From a virus: a DNA stretch of 33,044 nt. Both the position numbers and the translations under genes were made by a program. Under the pieces are notes generated by a model. That model worked only from the letters and a program-made list of their open reading frames with translations. It was not told the origin of the DNA and searched no databases. Shown piece after piece: positions 22,933 through 29,402 of this stretch (the first letter of the stretch is position 1; every line of letters starts with the position of its first letter). Location of the stretch: positions 1 to 33,044 of IMG/VR virus record IMGVR_UViG_3300025128_000181, one strand, 5' to 3'.

Positions 22933-24077
22933 ACAAACCCTCCTTGTTTTAGTATGTGAACTATCACATCGACAGTCCATCCATTGCCCAACATCTTCTT
23001 GCGTTGGGTATTGCTTACACCATCCGTATAGTTATCGGGCAGTGTTTGTAATCGCTCCATCTCTAATGGTAGCAGTGGGCGATACGTTCCTTTCTCTACT
23101 ACTAAGTTATCCTTCTCAACAGTAGTCAAGCATCCAGACTTGTCATCCTTACGGGGCTCAAGTCTTTGCTTGGGAGTGATGTCTGTGTTGTAGTCATCCC
23201 TCTTACCAGTAACTGGGTTGATGCGTCTGCCTACCATCCTAGCTACTAATACTTTAGGCTCACGATTACCGCCACCCATAGTATTCAGAGTTGGACTCTT
23301 ACCCGTATCTGAATATACACGCTTGAGTATATCGTGTCCATTAATGTCTAGTGCAGTGCCAACGTGATGACAATCCTCATCTTTGTCATACTCTCTGAGT
23401 TCACAAGTTCTGACACCAGTCATAGCTTGGTTGCCAAATCCCTTGTAATCTCTAGCCAATAGACAAGCAGCCTTATCCACGTTTATCTGTTTAACAGTCG
23501 TGCCTTGGTCAGCTACACTATCACCGTATCCCTCAACAAGTATATCCTTCAAGACTATACCTTTGTCATCGGGCTGAGTTATATCCCAGTTAGCCCAGTA
23601 CAAACGGTATCTGTTTTGTGCTGATACAAGTGACGAGTTTATCGCTACTGGTTCTACACCTAGATACTTGCTTATGATGTCTTGATACTCTTGCTTCATC
23701 CTTACATTTTCTAATAAGAATTTAACATTAGGATTGTATCTGCGACACTCTTCCAGGACTCTGAGAAACTCAAAGAATAGTGCTGACCTAGGGTCATCAA
23801 AAGCTAACTGCTTACCCGCAAAACTAAATCCTTGACAAGGTGAACCCGCAAGGATTAGGTCTATGTTTGGCAGTTGTATCCCGCTTACAAAATTAACATC
23901 ACCAACACACTCAGTATCTGGGTAGTTCTTGAGCGTAATCTTCTCAGCCCAAGGGTCTACCTCAGATGCAAAGTATCTGCTGACCTTAATCCCTGATCGT
24001 TCAAGGGCTACTTGACCGCAGCTCGAACCATCAAACAGACTTAGCACGTTAATGCCTAGATTGTTATCTTTATCCAT
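22929..24077 (-). CDS. DNA C5-cytosine methyltransferase
   Basis: A 382-residue enzyme that transfers a methyl group from S-adenosylmethionine to cytosine C5 in DNA. Motif I is SLFDGSSCGQ (12-21), IV is AGSPCQGFSFAG with catalytic Cys81, VI is LLENVR with Glu123, VIII is SAQNRYRLYW (Gln154, Arg156, Arg158), and X is GNGWTV (364-369). The region between VIII and IX (about 180-330) is the target-recognition part. It likely protects phage DNA from restriction or marks it during infection; the target is unknown. A strong ribosome-binding site precedes ATG 24077, with a palindrome-overlapped promoter 38 bp upstream. No partner restriction enzyme gene is seen. Confidence 0.93.
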   Translation of the reverse strand: MDKDNNLGINVLSLFDGSSCGQVALERSGIKVSRYFASEVDPWAEKITLKNYPDTECVGDVNFVSGIQLPNIDLILAGSPCQGFSFAGKQLAFDDPRSALFFEFLRVLEECRRYNPNVKFLLENVRMKQEYQDIISKYLGVEPVAINSSLVSAQNRYRLYWANWDITQPDDKGIVLKDILVEGYGDSVADQGTTVKQINVDKAACLLARDYKGFGNQAMTGVRTCELREYDKDEDCHHVGTALDINGHDILKRVYSDTGKSPTLNTMGGGNREPKVLVARMVGRRINPVTGKRDDYNTDITPKQRLEPRKDDKSGCLTTVEKDNLVVEKGTYRPLLPLEMERLQTLPDNYTDGVSNTQRKKMLGNGWTVDVIVHILKQGGFV

Positions 24078-24092
24078 ACTTACTCCTTCCTA

Positions 24093-24135
24093 GTTATAAA
24101 GAGCAAAGGATATCTGTAACACGTTACAAATATCC
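24093..24135 (-). promoter_or_regulatory. Palindromic operator copy 2 over a leftward promoter
   Basis: The core TGTAACACGTTACA (24115-24128) lies in a longer 28-bp dyad (24108-24135) whose arms match except at one pair. Read leftward, GTTACA (complement of 24115-24120) could be the -35 box and TATAAC (complement of 24093-24098) the -10 box, with a 16-bp spacer, so the dyad covers the -35. The 24-base centre is identical to copy 3 at 25863-25886. It should control the methyltransferase operon. Confidence 0.7.
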
Positions 24136-24143
24136 CTTGGTTT

Positions 24144-24428
24144 TTACAACTCAGATAAGAAATCCCCAGGACTCATACCCCTATCTCTGTAATCATCCAT
24201 TAGCTTATCACTATACTTATCTCTCAATCTCTTATCTTGTATATCAGCCCACATATTCCTCTCTTTTAGGGTAGTAAATACATAACTATTTTCCCCCGCT
24301 AGTGAGTCAGATGCAAACGATTCATTTGAGTTAAAAACTGTACAGAAATCCTCGACACGAACTTCCCATCTCTCGACAAGCCATTCATCTATCAAGGTGT
24401 ATCCATACATTAGCGTTTCATCGTGCAT
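24144..24428 (-). CDS. Small acidic protein (94 aa), unknown
   Basis: A 94-residue protein with AAGGAGGATAT before ATG 24428. It starts MHDETLMYGYTLIDEWLVE, then has RWEVRVEDFCTVFNSNES, and ends with a charged helix (KLMDDYRDRGMSPGDFLSEL). It is acidic overall with no membrane segment or known motif. The stop lies 15 bp before the operator of the methyltransferase promoter, so it is probably the last gene of a transcription unit that starts near 25834 or 25303. The function is unknown. Confidence 0.6.
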   Translation of the reverse strand: MHDETLMYGYTLIDEWLVERWEVRVEDFCTVFNSNESFASDSLAGENSYVFTTLKERNMWADIQDKRLRDKYSDKLMDDYRDRGMSPGDFLSEL

Positions 24429-24437
24429 ATATCCTCC

Positions 24438-24632
24438 TTATTCGTGACCATTTTCTTGCATAAACTCTACTGCTTCCTCTATCTGGTCAGTTACTGTTAG
24501 TTGTGGTATGAAATTAGCCCAGTTTGCACTAAAATAATCCAACAACTCCTCTACTTGGTACACATCTATCATATCATTTTCATAACAATATACGATAGCT
24601 TCAATAGCACCATCTGTAAACTTATCAACCAT
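24438..24632 (-). CDS. Small acidic helical protein (64 aa), unknown
   Basis: A 64-residue protein with AGGAGGTGATAAAGT before ATG 24632. Three amphipathic helices are likely: FTDGAIEAIVYCYENDMIDV, YQVEELLDYFSANW and VTDQIEEAVEFMQENG. It is strongly acidic, which is common in small phage inhibitors, but no target is known. It lies between the GP88-like gene and the 24144 gene with short gaps, in the same unit. Confidence 0.6.
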   Translation of the reverse strand: MVDKFTDGAIEAIVYCYENDMIDVYQVEELLDYFSANWANFIPQLTVTDQIEEAVEFMQENGHE

Positions 24633-24646
24633 ACTTTATCACCTCC

Positions 24647-25303
24647 TTAATGTTTAAAATAACTTACATTTTTTACACTACTATCCCAGCATTGTCTACA
24701 ATCACCGCATTCACCGTCATTCTCAAAGGCTCTGCAAGTTGCATCATCCTTGTTAGTAACGACTGTGCTAGTGTTTGCATACTTTGGTGGTTTGCCATCC
24801 ACAAAACTACCACTCAGCCTAATCACTAGATTTTTAGGGATAGGCTTACTGTAATTCTGTATCCAATTGCTTTCCTTAGTAGGCAGCCAGTATTGAATAT
24901 CGGGAGTAGCTTCTGCAATCTGCACAATCTTATCCAAATGCTCAACACTTTGTATATCACCGCTATCGTGCCATCTAAAAACTTTATCCTTTAGTATTGC
25001 TTTAGCGTGAGTCATCACAAATATCATTGCTTCAACCCATTGAGGCTTATCGATACTATCAAGACGTCTGTATTGTGCTTTCTTTACTTCGGGATAGACC
25101 GTATAAAATCCTTTATCCGCATAGCAATCTGCACACACGGAAGTAGGTATTTGTTTAAGTATCATCCCAGTCTTGCACATATCTGTAGGCAATCCGTAAG
25201 ACCAGCCTGGCATTTTCTTAGGATTAGAAAATTTACCAACATAATCTTGAGCTGCCTTCAGTGTTCTAAATGGCAATAGTAACAAATTGTTTTGTATATC
25301 CAT
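24647..25303 (-). CDS. GP88-like cysteine-rich phage protein, possible metal cluster enzyme
   Basis: A 218-residue protein started at ATG 25303, with AAAGAAGG upstream; a 12-codon in-frame extension lacks such a site. It has PGWSYGLPTDMCKTG, then IPTSVCADCYADKGFY, a VFRWHDSGDIQSVEHLDK block and IQYWLPTKESNW, closing with Cys-rich CRAFENDGECGDCRQCW. This is the pattern of the phage family known as gene product 88 (PF17338), sometimes labelled radical-SAM-like. The Cys clusters suggest an iron-sulphur or zinc site, and the central WHDSGD looks like an active-site block. The reaction is unknown to me. It is three genes upstream of the DNA methyltransferase, so a DNA or nucleotide modification role is an idea only. 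Confidence 0.7.
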   Translation of the reverse strand: MDIQNNLLLLPFRTLKAAQDYVGKFSNPKKMPGWSYGLPTDMCKTGMILKQIPTSVCADCYADKGFYTVYPEVKKAQYRRLDSIDKPQWVEAMIFVMTHAKAILKDKVFRWHDSGDIQSVEHLDKIVQIAEATPDIQYWLPTKESNWIQNYSKPIPKNLVIRLSGSFVDGKPPKYANTSTVVTNKDDATCRAFENDGECGDCRQCWDSSVKNVSYFKH

Positions 25304-25321
25304 ACACTTTCCTTCTTTAGT

Positions 25322-25356
25322 TATAACAAGTAAGCCCAATCCTAACGATCAGGCTT
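25322..25356 (-). promoter_or_regulatory. Hairpin and possible promoter upstream of the GP88-like gene
   Basis: In the gap before 25303, AAGCC (25332-25336) pairs with GGCTT (25352-25356) and ATC with GAT inside, giving an interrupted stem that contains one of the GATCAGG sites. Read leftward, TTATAACTA follows it, the same -10-like string as upstream of the methyltransferase (24093-24098), but no good -35 is visible. On the plus strand the stem is followed by a T-run, yet no plus-strand gene ends here. Confidence 0.35.
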
Positions 25357-25367
25357 AGTTTTTACAA

Positions 25368-25493
25368 CTAATCCTTGTATTTCTCGTTTATCTTATCATT
25401 CATATCCATAAAGAATGGAACGAAAACGCAAGACAATCCGATTAATACAAGAATAAATATAAATAAATCAAACATTAAATTGCCTATCATCAT
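25368..25493 (-). CDS. Tiny membrane peptide (41 aa)
   Basis: A 41-residue leftward frame from ATG 25493 (overlapping the previous TGA; a second ATG at 25490 follows) to TAG 25368-25370. Residues about 7-28 form one very hydrophobic segment (FDLFIFILVLIGLSCVFVPF), followed by a charged tail (MDMNDKINEKYKD). ATGA coupling to the WYL_2-like gene supports translation. It looks like a single-pass inner-membrane peptide expressed early. The function is unknown. Confidence 0.55.
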   Translation of the reverse strand: MMIGNLMFDLFIFILVLIGLSCVFVPFFMDMNDKINEKYKD

Positions 25494-25834
25494 TTACCTC
25501 TTATTACTTCTTTAAATAATCCTTCGGTCATCCATAAATCACGCTCACCGCCCGACTTAATATAATAGACCGTATCCAAATTGACAGTTCTGTATCCCTT
25601 ACGCGTTTCAAAAACAACTCGTAAATTTGGCTTATCCTCTGGCTTGTAAGATAACTTACCGCCTTTAAGAAACTTTTTTACGCCTATCCTACAGTTCATA
25701 ACTCGTTTGCTGCCATCCGCTTTATGAAATTTGACCGTAAAAAATCTGCCTTTACTGTCATCTATAACTTGCCTTATCCTATTAACTCTGGATTGGCTTT
25801 GAATAGATTTTTTTCTAAATTGACTTATTGCCAT
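25490..25834 (-). CDS. WYL_2-like (Sm/SH3 barrel) small phage protein
   Basis: A 114-residue protein started at ATG 25834, where CGAGG lies five bases upstream; a GTG two codons earlier is an alternative. After a basic helix (FRKKSIQSQSRVNRIRQVI), the barrel signature follows: GRFFTVKFHKADGSKRVMNC, a RIGVKKFLKGG turn, then LRVVFETRKGYRTVNLDTVY and YIKSGG. This matches the phage family described as WYL_2 (PF10902, formerly DUF2693), an Sm-like SH3 barrel related to regulatory WYL domains. It is the first gene after operator copy 3, so it could regulate transcription, perhaps its own operon, but the sequence does not prove DNA binding. The basic N-terminus is compatible with it. Confidence 0.7.
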   Translation of the reverse strand: MAISQFRKKSIQSQSRVNRIRQVIDDSKGRFFTVKFHKADGSKRVMNCRIGVKKFLKGGKLSYKPEDKPNLRVVFETRKGYRTVNLDTVYYIKSGGERDLWMTEGLFKEVIRGK

Positions 25835-25862
25835 AAACACCTCGTTTTTATTGGTTAAATTA

Positions 25863-25886
25863 ATATCTGTAACACGTTACAAATAT
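25863..25886. promoter_or_regulatory. Palindromic operator, copy 3
   Basis: Core TGTAACACGTTACA at 25868-25881, within a 24-base block identical to 24110-24133 upstream of the methyltransferase. It lies 34 bp before the start of the WYL_2-like gene. Read leftward, GTTACA could be a -35 box, but the -10 at the expected spacing (ATAAAA/TAAAAA) is poor, so the promoter is less certain than the operator. Confidence 0.7.
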
Positions 25887-25923
25887 ACCTTTATAAATAG
25901 TGATTTAACACGCTTCACATACT

Positions 25924-25988
25924 TATATTGAAGACTTCTTTTTAATTTAATACCTTTGGCTAGGTATTGTCAAAAAGTCTTGAATATA
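25924..25988. repeat. Nested inverted repeat (compound stem-loop)
   Basis: Outer arms of 14 bases, TATATTGAAGACTT (25924-25937) and AAGTCTTGAATATA (25975-25988), are complementary except at one pair. Between them AATACCT (25949-25955) and AGGTATT (25962-25968) form an inner 7-bp stem with a TTGGCT loop. It lies between the terminator at 26011 and operator copy 3, with no reading frame. It could be a cruciform, a small RNA, an origin element or a transcription insulator. Confidence 0.7.
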
Positions 25989-26008
25989 GGCATATTTTAC
26001 ATTAAGCA

Positions 26009-26034
26009 ATAAAAAAGCCCCTCGAAAGGGGCTT
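26009..26034 (-). terminator. Rho-independent terminator after the 26053 gene
   Basis: Read leftward, AAGCCCCU-UUCG-AGGGGCUU forms a perfect 8-bp stem with a stable UUCG tetraloop, then a U-run. It begins 19 bp after the stop of the gene at 26053-26793. It closes a single-gene transcription unit. Confidence 0.92.
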
Positions 26035-26052
26035 CCTTAGTGCTAGGGTGTG

Positions 26053-26793
26053 TTACTTCTTTCCCTTGCCTTTTGGCTTGCTAACTGTCGACTTCTTAGC
26101 GTCTTTCCCATAGTCTTTTTGGAAAGTCTTTCGTTGATTGGAAAGAATCTCAAATTTCTCGTCATCAAGATTCAAAAACCAGTCTTCAAATGCCTCGCTC
26201 AACTGTCTATCTAAGCTATCTAAGTGCTCGCTTTCCGCTTTCGCTTTGGCTTCTTGTTGGCTTGCTGTCGTTGTTGGCTTTGTCGCTTCTGTGTAGGGCT
26301 TTTCGTGTTGCTTTTTACCTACACCCTTAAGAGATAACCTTTCATTGTCGCTTATGTAGTTCTTTTGCTTAGCCCACATAAAAGCCTTGTGAAATTGAAC
26401 GCGTAAAGTATTTAATCTCTCAAAGTTTTGGGGATTTTCACCGCCTTTCGTTTGATTCTTAAGCCTTGTCGCATAGTCAACTACATCTTGCACACCTACT
26501 GTATCGATTTTCCCGTCTTGATTGAATAGGATTGATTGCAAAATTTGTTGAATGCTCGCGATCGCGGATTCACTTTCAATAATAGCGTCATTCAATAGCT
26601 TGATTGACTCGCTTACATTTGTGAAAGATTCCTTAGTATCACTTATGGAATTATGCGGGTTAGTTATGTCGCTTTTTTCCTCGTTTTTAAGATTATCACG
26701 CTCAATCATCTTCAAAATGTCGGTCATTCCCGCGTTCACTCTTAAGCTAGTTAGCTTGCTTCTGTCTAATTGTGTTGTTTGTTGTGTTGTCAT
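26053..26793 (-). CDS. First leftward (early) gene, unknown function (246 aa)
   Basis: A 246-residue soluble protein with a CGAGGA site before ATG 26793. The N-terminal part (1-60) is Thr/Ser/Asn-rich, then comes a long helical region (about 60-105, IASIQQILQSILFNQDG), a mixed core with LRVQFHKAFMWAKQKNYIS, a Thr/Ala/Glu-rich linker and a basic tail (KPKGKGKK). No known domain is seen. It has a unit of its own: a TTGACA promoter 60-90 bp upstream and a strong terminator downstream. CG dinucleotides are much more frequent than in neighbouring genes, and it holds the only GATC outside the GATCAGG context, suggesting recent transfer. An immediate-early host-takeover protein is a reasonable guess. 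Confidence 0.7.
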   Translation of the reverse strand: MTTQQTTQLDRSKLTSLRVNAGMTDILKMIERDNLKNEEKSDITNPHNSISDTKESFTNVSESIKLLNDAIIESESAIASIQQILQSILFNQDGKIDTVGVQDVVDYATRLKNQTKGGENPQNFERLNTLRVQFHKAFMWAKQKNYISDNERLSLKGVGKKQHEKPYTEATKPTTTASQQEAKAKAESEHLDSLDRQLSEAFEDWFLNLDDEKFEILSNQRKTFQKDYGKDAKKSTVSKPKGKGKK

Positions 26794-26823
26794 ATTTTCC
26801 TCGTTTATTTTGTTTTATTAACA

Positions 26824-26843
26824 CGCGGGGAAAAGCCCTCGCG
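26824..26843 (-). other. GC-rich hairpin at the 5' end of the early transcript
   Basis: CGCGGGG (26824-26830) pairs with CCC-(T)-CGCG (26836-26843), a 7-bp stem with one bulge and a five-base loop. It begins right at the expected start of the leftward transcript from the promoter at 26852-26880. Such 5' hairpins can protect mRNA from decay or limit ribosome access. Confidence 0.55.
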
Positions 26844-26851
26844 ATTCTTAA

Positions 26852-26880
26852 AGAATACCTAAAGTCTTTCGGAATGTCAA
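26852..26880 (-). promoter_or_regulatory. Leftward sigma70-type promoter for the early gene
   Basis: Read leftward: TTGACA (complement of 26875-26880), a 17-bp spacer, then TATTCT (complement of 26852-26857). The -35 is a perfect consensus and the -10 matches four of six. The transcript would start near 26845 and lead into the gene at 26793. Host RNA polymerase should read it, in line with the absence of a phage polymerase gene in the window. Confidence 0.75.
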
Positions 26881-27190
26881 ATAAACTATAAAACTAAGCT
26901 ACTAATTATTATTATATGAATCCTCGAATATCCCTCGAATAAAAATAAATCTGTAACGCGTTACAAAAATACCTAGATACATCCTCGGACAATCTCGCGA
27001 CCGATTCCGCGAGAAAATCGAGCCCGCGACCGACTAAGAAAAAGCCGAGGAAAGCGAAGCCACCCAACCCTTTTAAAAAAAACTTATCCCGGCGAAACCT
27101 ATGCACAGGTAAAATTTTATATTTTTCAGATATACCTCGCACATCCTCGACAGATTCGGGCATACTGTGTTAATCAATGCCAAACTGGGG
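26881..27190. other. Divergent control region, possible replication origin
   Basis: No convincing gene lies here. The stretch from 26799 to 27149 contains seven CCTCG and one CGAGG pentamers, including two in tandem at 26922-26937 (CCTCGAATA repeated with 11-bp spacing). GCGACCGA occurs at 26997-27004 and 27026-27033, and CTCGCG/CGCGAG can pair around 26994-27012. An A-tract at 27075-27082 is followed by CTATGCACA (27099-27107), one base from a DnaA box. Repeats, GC/AT alternation and the divergent promoters fit an origin, but no single element proves it. A leftward 83-codon frame (26912-27163) lacks a ribosome-binding site and contains operator copy 4, so I do not call it. Confidence 0.4.
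26952..26965. promoter_or_regulatory. Palindromic operator, copy 4
   Basis: TGTAACGCGTTACA again, with flanks close to copy 3 (AGGTAT before and AGAT after when read leftward). Unlike the other copies it is far (159 bp) from the next leftward start, and about 70 bp upstream of the -35 of the TTGACA promoter. It may control that promoter from a distance, a closer promoter (a TATAAT lies about 35 bp further left), or the divergent rightward promoter. Confidence 0.65.
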
Positions 27191-27219
27191 TTGACTTTTA
27201 GTGGTTTATACTTTATAAT
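27191..27219 (+). promoter_or_regulatory. Rightward sigma70-type promoter for the terminase/capsid operon
   Basis: TTGACT (27191-27196), exactly 17 bp, then TATAAT (27214-27219): five of six and six of six consensus matches with ideal spacing. The transcript would start near 27226 and carry a leader of about 137 bases before the small terminase gene. I see no other comparable rightward promoter in the window, so it may drive the whole late unit. Confidence 0.85.
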
Positions 27220-27362
27220 ATTGTTTATCTTTGTTGTGAAACAGATAGATACCTAGATAATACTAAAGAAGGAACGCCAGCTAGTCAACCAGTTATAAAT
27301 TCTTTGGTATACGCTAGGAATCTAAGAAGCAACAATATTATTTTAAGGTATAATACTAGTAT

Positions 27363-27950
27363 ATGGCACATAAAGGCAAAGTATCAACTGATTCCGAAGA
27401 GGAAATCAGACAAATTGAGAAAGAATTGGAGGAAGAAGCTAGATATGCAGTAGCTTCAGCCAAAGGAATAGTACCAGCAGACGCTGTAATCAAGATTGAG
27501 CGTAAGATGGGCAGACCCACGGGCGGGTTATCCCAGGAATCTAAAGCAGCAGGGGGCAAAAAGTCCAGAATGAAGAGAGGACAGAAATACAAACCTACAG
27601 ATGATGATTATTCTAAGGTAGAAGAGATGGTTACTATAGGTTTAGACCAACACACAATAGCAAAAGTTATGGGTATTTCTAATGCTACCCTAACAAAATA
27701 TTTTGCACACAATTTGCTAGTAGGTAAAGAAAAAAGAACCGCCCGCGTTGCTGGTGTAGCCTATGAAATGGCAGTATCTGGGGAATCTCCTAGTATGACT
27801 ACGTTTTGGCTTAAGACACAAGCTGGCTGGTCTCCTAAGCACCACGTTGTTGTAGAAGATAGGCAGTTTGACATACAGTGGGCTCAAGATGAAAAGGATA
27901 TTGCAGACGCTAATCAGATATTAAGGGAAAAAGATAGCAAGTTACACTAG
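27363..27950 (+). CDS. terS: Terminase small subunit
   Basis: A 195-residue protein at the classical position directly before the large terminase. A charged N-terminal helix (EEEIRQIEKELEEEARYAVA) is followed by a Lys/Arg-rich linker and a helix-turn-helix, KVEEMVTIGLDQHTIAKVMG then ISNATLTKYF (about residues 88-118). The C-terminus has YEMAVSGESPSMTTFWLKTQ and AGWSPKHHVVV, a sequence common to podovirus small terminases. The subunit recognises the packaging start on phage DNA and stimulates the large subunit. The ribosome-binding site is weak (AAGG 14 bases upstream). The leader promoter at 27191 lies upstream. Confidence 0.85.
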   Translation: MAHKGKVSTDSEEEIRQIEKELEEEARYAVASAKGIVPADAVIKIERKMGRPTGGLSQESKAAGGKKSRMKRGQKYKPTDDDYSKVEEMVTIGLDQHTIAKVMGISNATLTKYFAHNLLVGKEKRTARVAGVAYEMAVSGESPSMTTFWLKTQAGWSPKHHVVVEDRQFDIQWAQDEKDIADANQILREKDSKLH

Positions 27951-27955
27951 TATCT

Positions 27956-29245
27956 ATGCAAGAGGAGAGAAAATCTATAGTAATACCCTACACACCTAGG
28001 GAATTACAAAGGCACTTACACACAACGCTAGATAGATTTAATGTTGTAGTGTGCCACAGAAGGTTTGGTAAGACTGTGTTTGCTATAAATCAGCTAATTA
28101 AAAGTGCTGTGGAAGATATAGGTAAAAGTAAGCCCGCACCTAGATATGCATACATAGCACCACTATTCAAGCAAGCTAAAACAGTTGCCTGGGATGAATT
28201 GAAGAGATTGTGTGCTGTATTTCCCGAAGTAAAGTTTAACGAGGCAGAACTAAGAGCCGACTTTATGGGAGCAAGGATACAGTTGTACGGGGCTGACAAT
28301 TATGACACTCTAAGAGGAATTTATTTAGATGGGGTCGTGCTTGATGAGTACGCTCAGATGAACCCTAAGATGTTCTCTGAGGTTATAAGGCCCGCACTAT
28401 CAGATAGAAAGGGGTATGCAATATTTATTGGTACACCTAAAGGCAAGAACGAATTTTATGATATATACCACTCTGCCCCAGAAAAGAAAGGATGGGCTAG
28501 ATTCTTATACAAGGCGAGTGAAACAGGAATACTAGACGATGAAGAGCTGGAACTTGCGAAACAAGATATGGCAGAAACTGAATTTGAACAAGAATACGAG
28601 TGTTCTTGGTCTGCTGCACTTAGAGGTGCGTATTATGCTAAAGAGATTGAAGCTGCTTATGATGAAGACCGAGTGGGGAAAGTCCCTTATGACCCGTCTA
28701 AGCAAGTAGTAACAGCCTGGGACCTTGGGGTTTCAGACGCAACCAGCATATGGTTTGTACAATTTGTTGGTAAAGCAGTACACGTTATAGATTATTATGA
28801 AAACTCTAATGAAGGATTACCTCACTATATAGAGGTACTTAACAGAAAGGGTTATCATTACGGTGCACACATAGCACCGCACGATATAGTAGTCAGAGAA
28901 TTTTCTACTGGAAAGTCAAGACGCGACCTAGCATTTGACCTAGGCATAGACTTTCAAGTAGCACCTAAGTTAAAGGTTATGGATGGTATAGACACTACCA
29001 GAACTTATTTAAACAAATGCTGGTTCGATCAGGAAAATACTAAGAAAGGACTAGAAGCATTACTACAATATAGAAGTAGTTATGATGACAAGAAAAAGAT
29101 ATGGTCACAAAGACCAGTCCACGATTGGACATCACACGCTAGCGATGCATTTAGATACTTGTGTATAACAGATGTAGTGTTCACAGGTAATGATAGTGTC
29201 TGGGGAAGGGAACTCCCTGAGACTGATTTAAGTTGGATAGTATAA
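27956..29245 (+). CDS. terL: Terminase large subunit (packaging ATPase-nuclease)
   Basis: A 429-residue motor protein that pumps DNA into the prohead and cuts it. ATPase motifs: Walker A-like VCHRRFGKT (K39, T40), Walker B VVLDEYAQM (D130, E131), and a following FIGTPKGKNEFYD coupling motif (159-169). The nuclease domain has AWDLGVSDATS (D256, D261) and the C-terminal HDWTSHASDAFRYL with D397, an RNase H-like metal site. The length is usual for podoviruses. It follows the small subunit with a five-base gap and precedes a 47-residue gene and the portal. Confidence 0.95.
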   Translation: MQEERKSIVIPYTPRELQRHLHTTLDRFNVVVCHRRFGKTVFAINQLIKSAVEDIGKSKPAPRYAYIAPLFKQAKTVAWDELKRLCAVFPEVKFNEAELRADFMGARIQLYGADNYDTLRGIYLDGVVLDEYAQMNPKMFSEVIRPALSDRKGYAIFIGTPKGKNEFYDIYHSAPEKKGWARFLYKASETGILDDEELELAKQDMAETEFEQEYECSWSAALRGAYYAKEIEAAYDEDRVGKVPYDPSKQVVTAWDLGVSDATSIWFVQFVGKAVHVIDYYENSNEGLPHYIEVLNRKGYHYGAHIAPHDIVVREFSTGKSRRDLAFDLGIDFQVAPKLKVMDGIDTTRTYLNKCWFDQENTKKGLEALLQYRSSYDDKKKIWSQRPVHDWTSHASDAFRYLCITDVVFTGNDSVWGRELPETDLSWIV

Positions 29246-29255
29246 GGAGAAGTAT

Positions 29256-29399
29256 ATGCCAATGAACCCAAAGTGGTTAGAAAACAAATTGATGGAGATG
29301 GCACAGGACATCAAGGACCTGAAAGAAATAATGAAGGCAGTAAGCAACAGTCCTCCACCTAAAAAAGAAACCACTTACCCGATAAACAAAGGTAAATAA
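29256..29399 (+). CDS. Small protein between terminase and portal (47 aa)
   Basis: A 47-residue peptide with an AAGGAGA ribosome-binding site before ATG 29256. The first half is a Met/Lys/Glu-rich helix (MPMNPKWLENKLMEMAQDI, KDLKEIMKAV), followed by a PPP turn and a polar tail (ETTYPINKGK). It has no known family. The gap between terminase and portal is filled exactly by it, and the ribosome-binding site is strong, so it is likely expressed with the packaging genes. Confidence 0.6.
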   Translation: MPMNPKWLENKLMEMAQDIKDLKEIMKAVSNSPPPKKETTYPINKGK

Positions 29400-29402
29400 T
29401 TT

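Noticed and set aside
25332-25364. Plus-strand hairpin followed by a T-run, terminator-like
   Set aside because: No rightward gene or promoter leads into it, and the leftward reading lacks a U-run, so I list it only as a low-confidence hairpin.
26912-27163. Leftward 83-codon frame in the divergent control region
   Set aside because: It has no ribosome-binding site, contains operator copy 4 and the CCTCG repeats, and has an unconvincing composition; better read as regulatory DNA.
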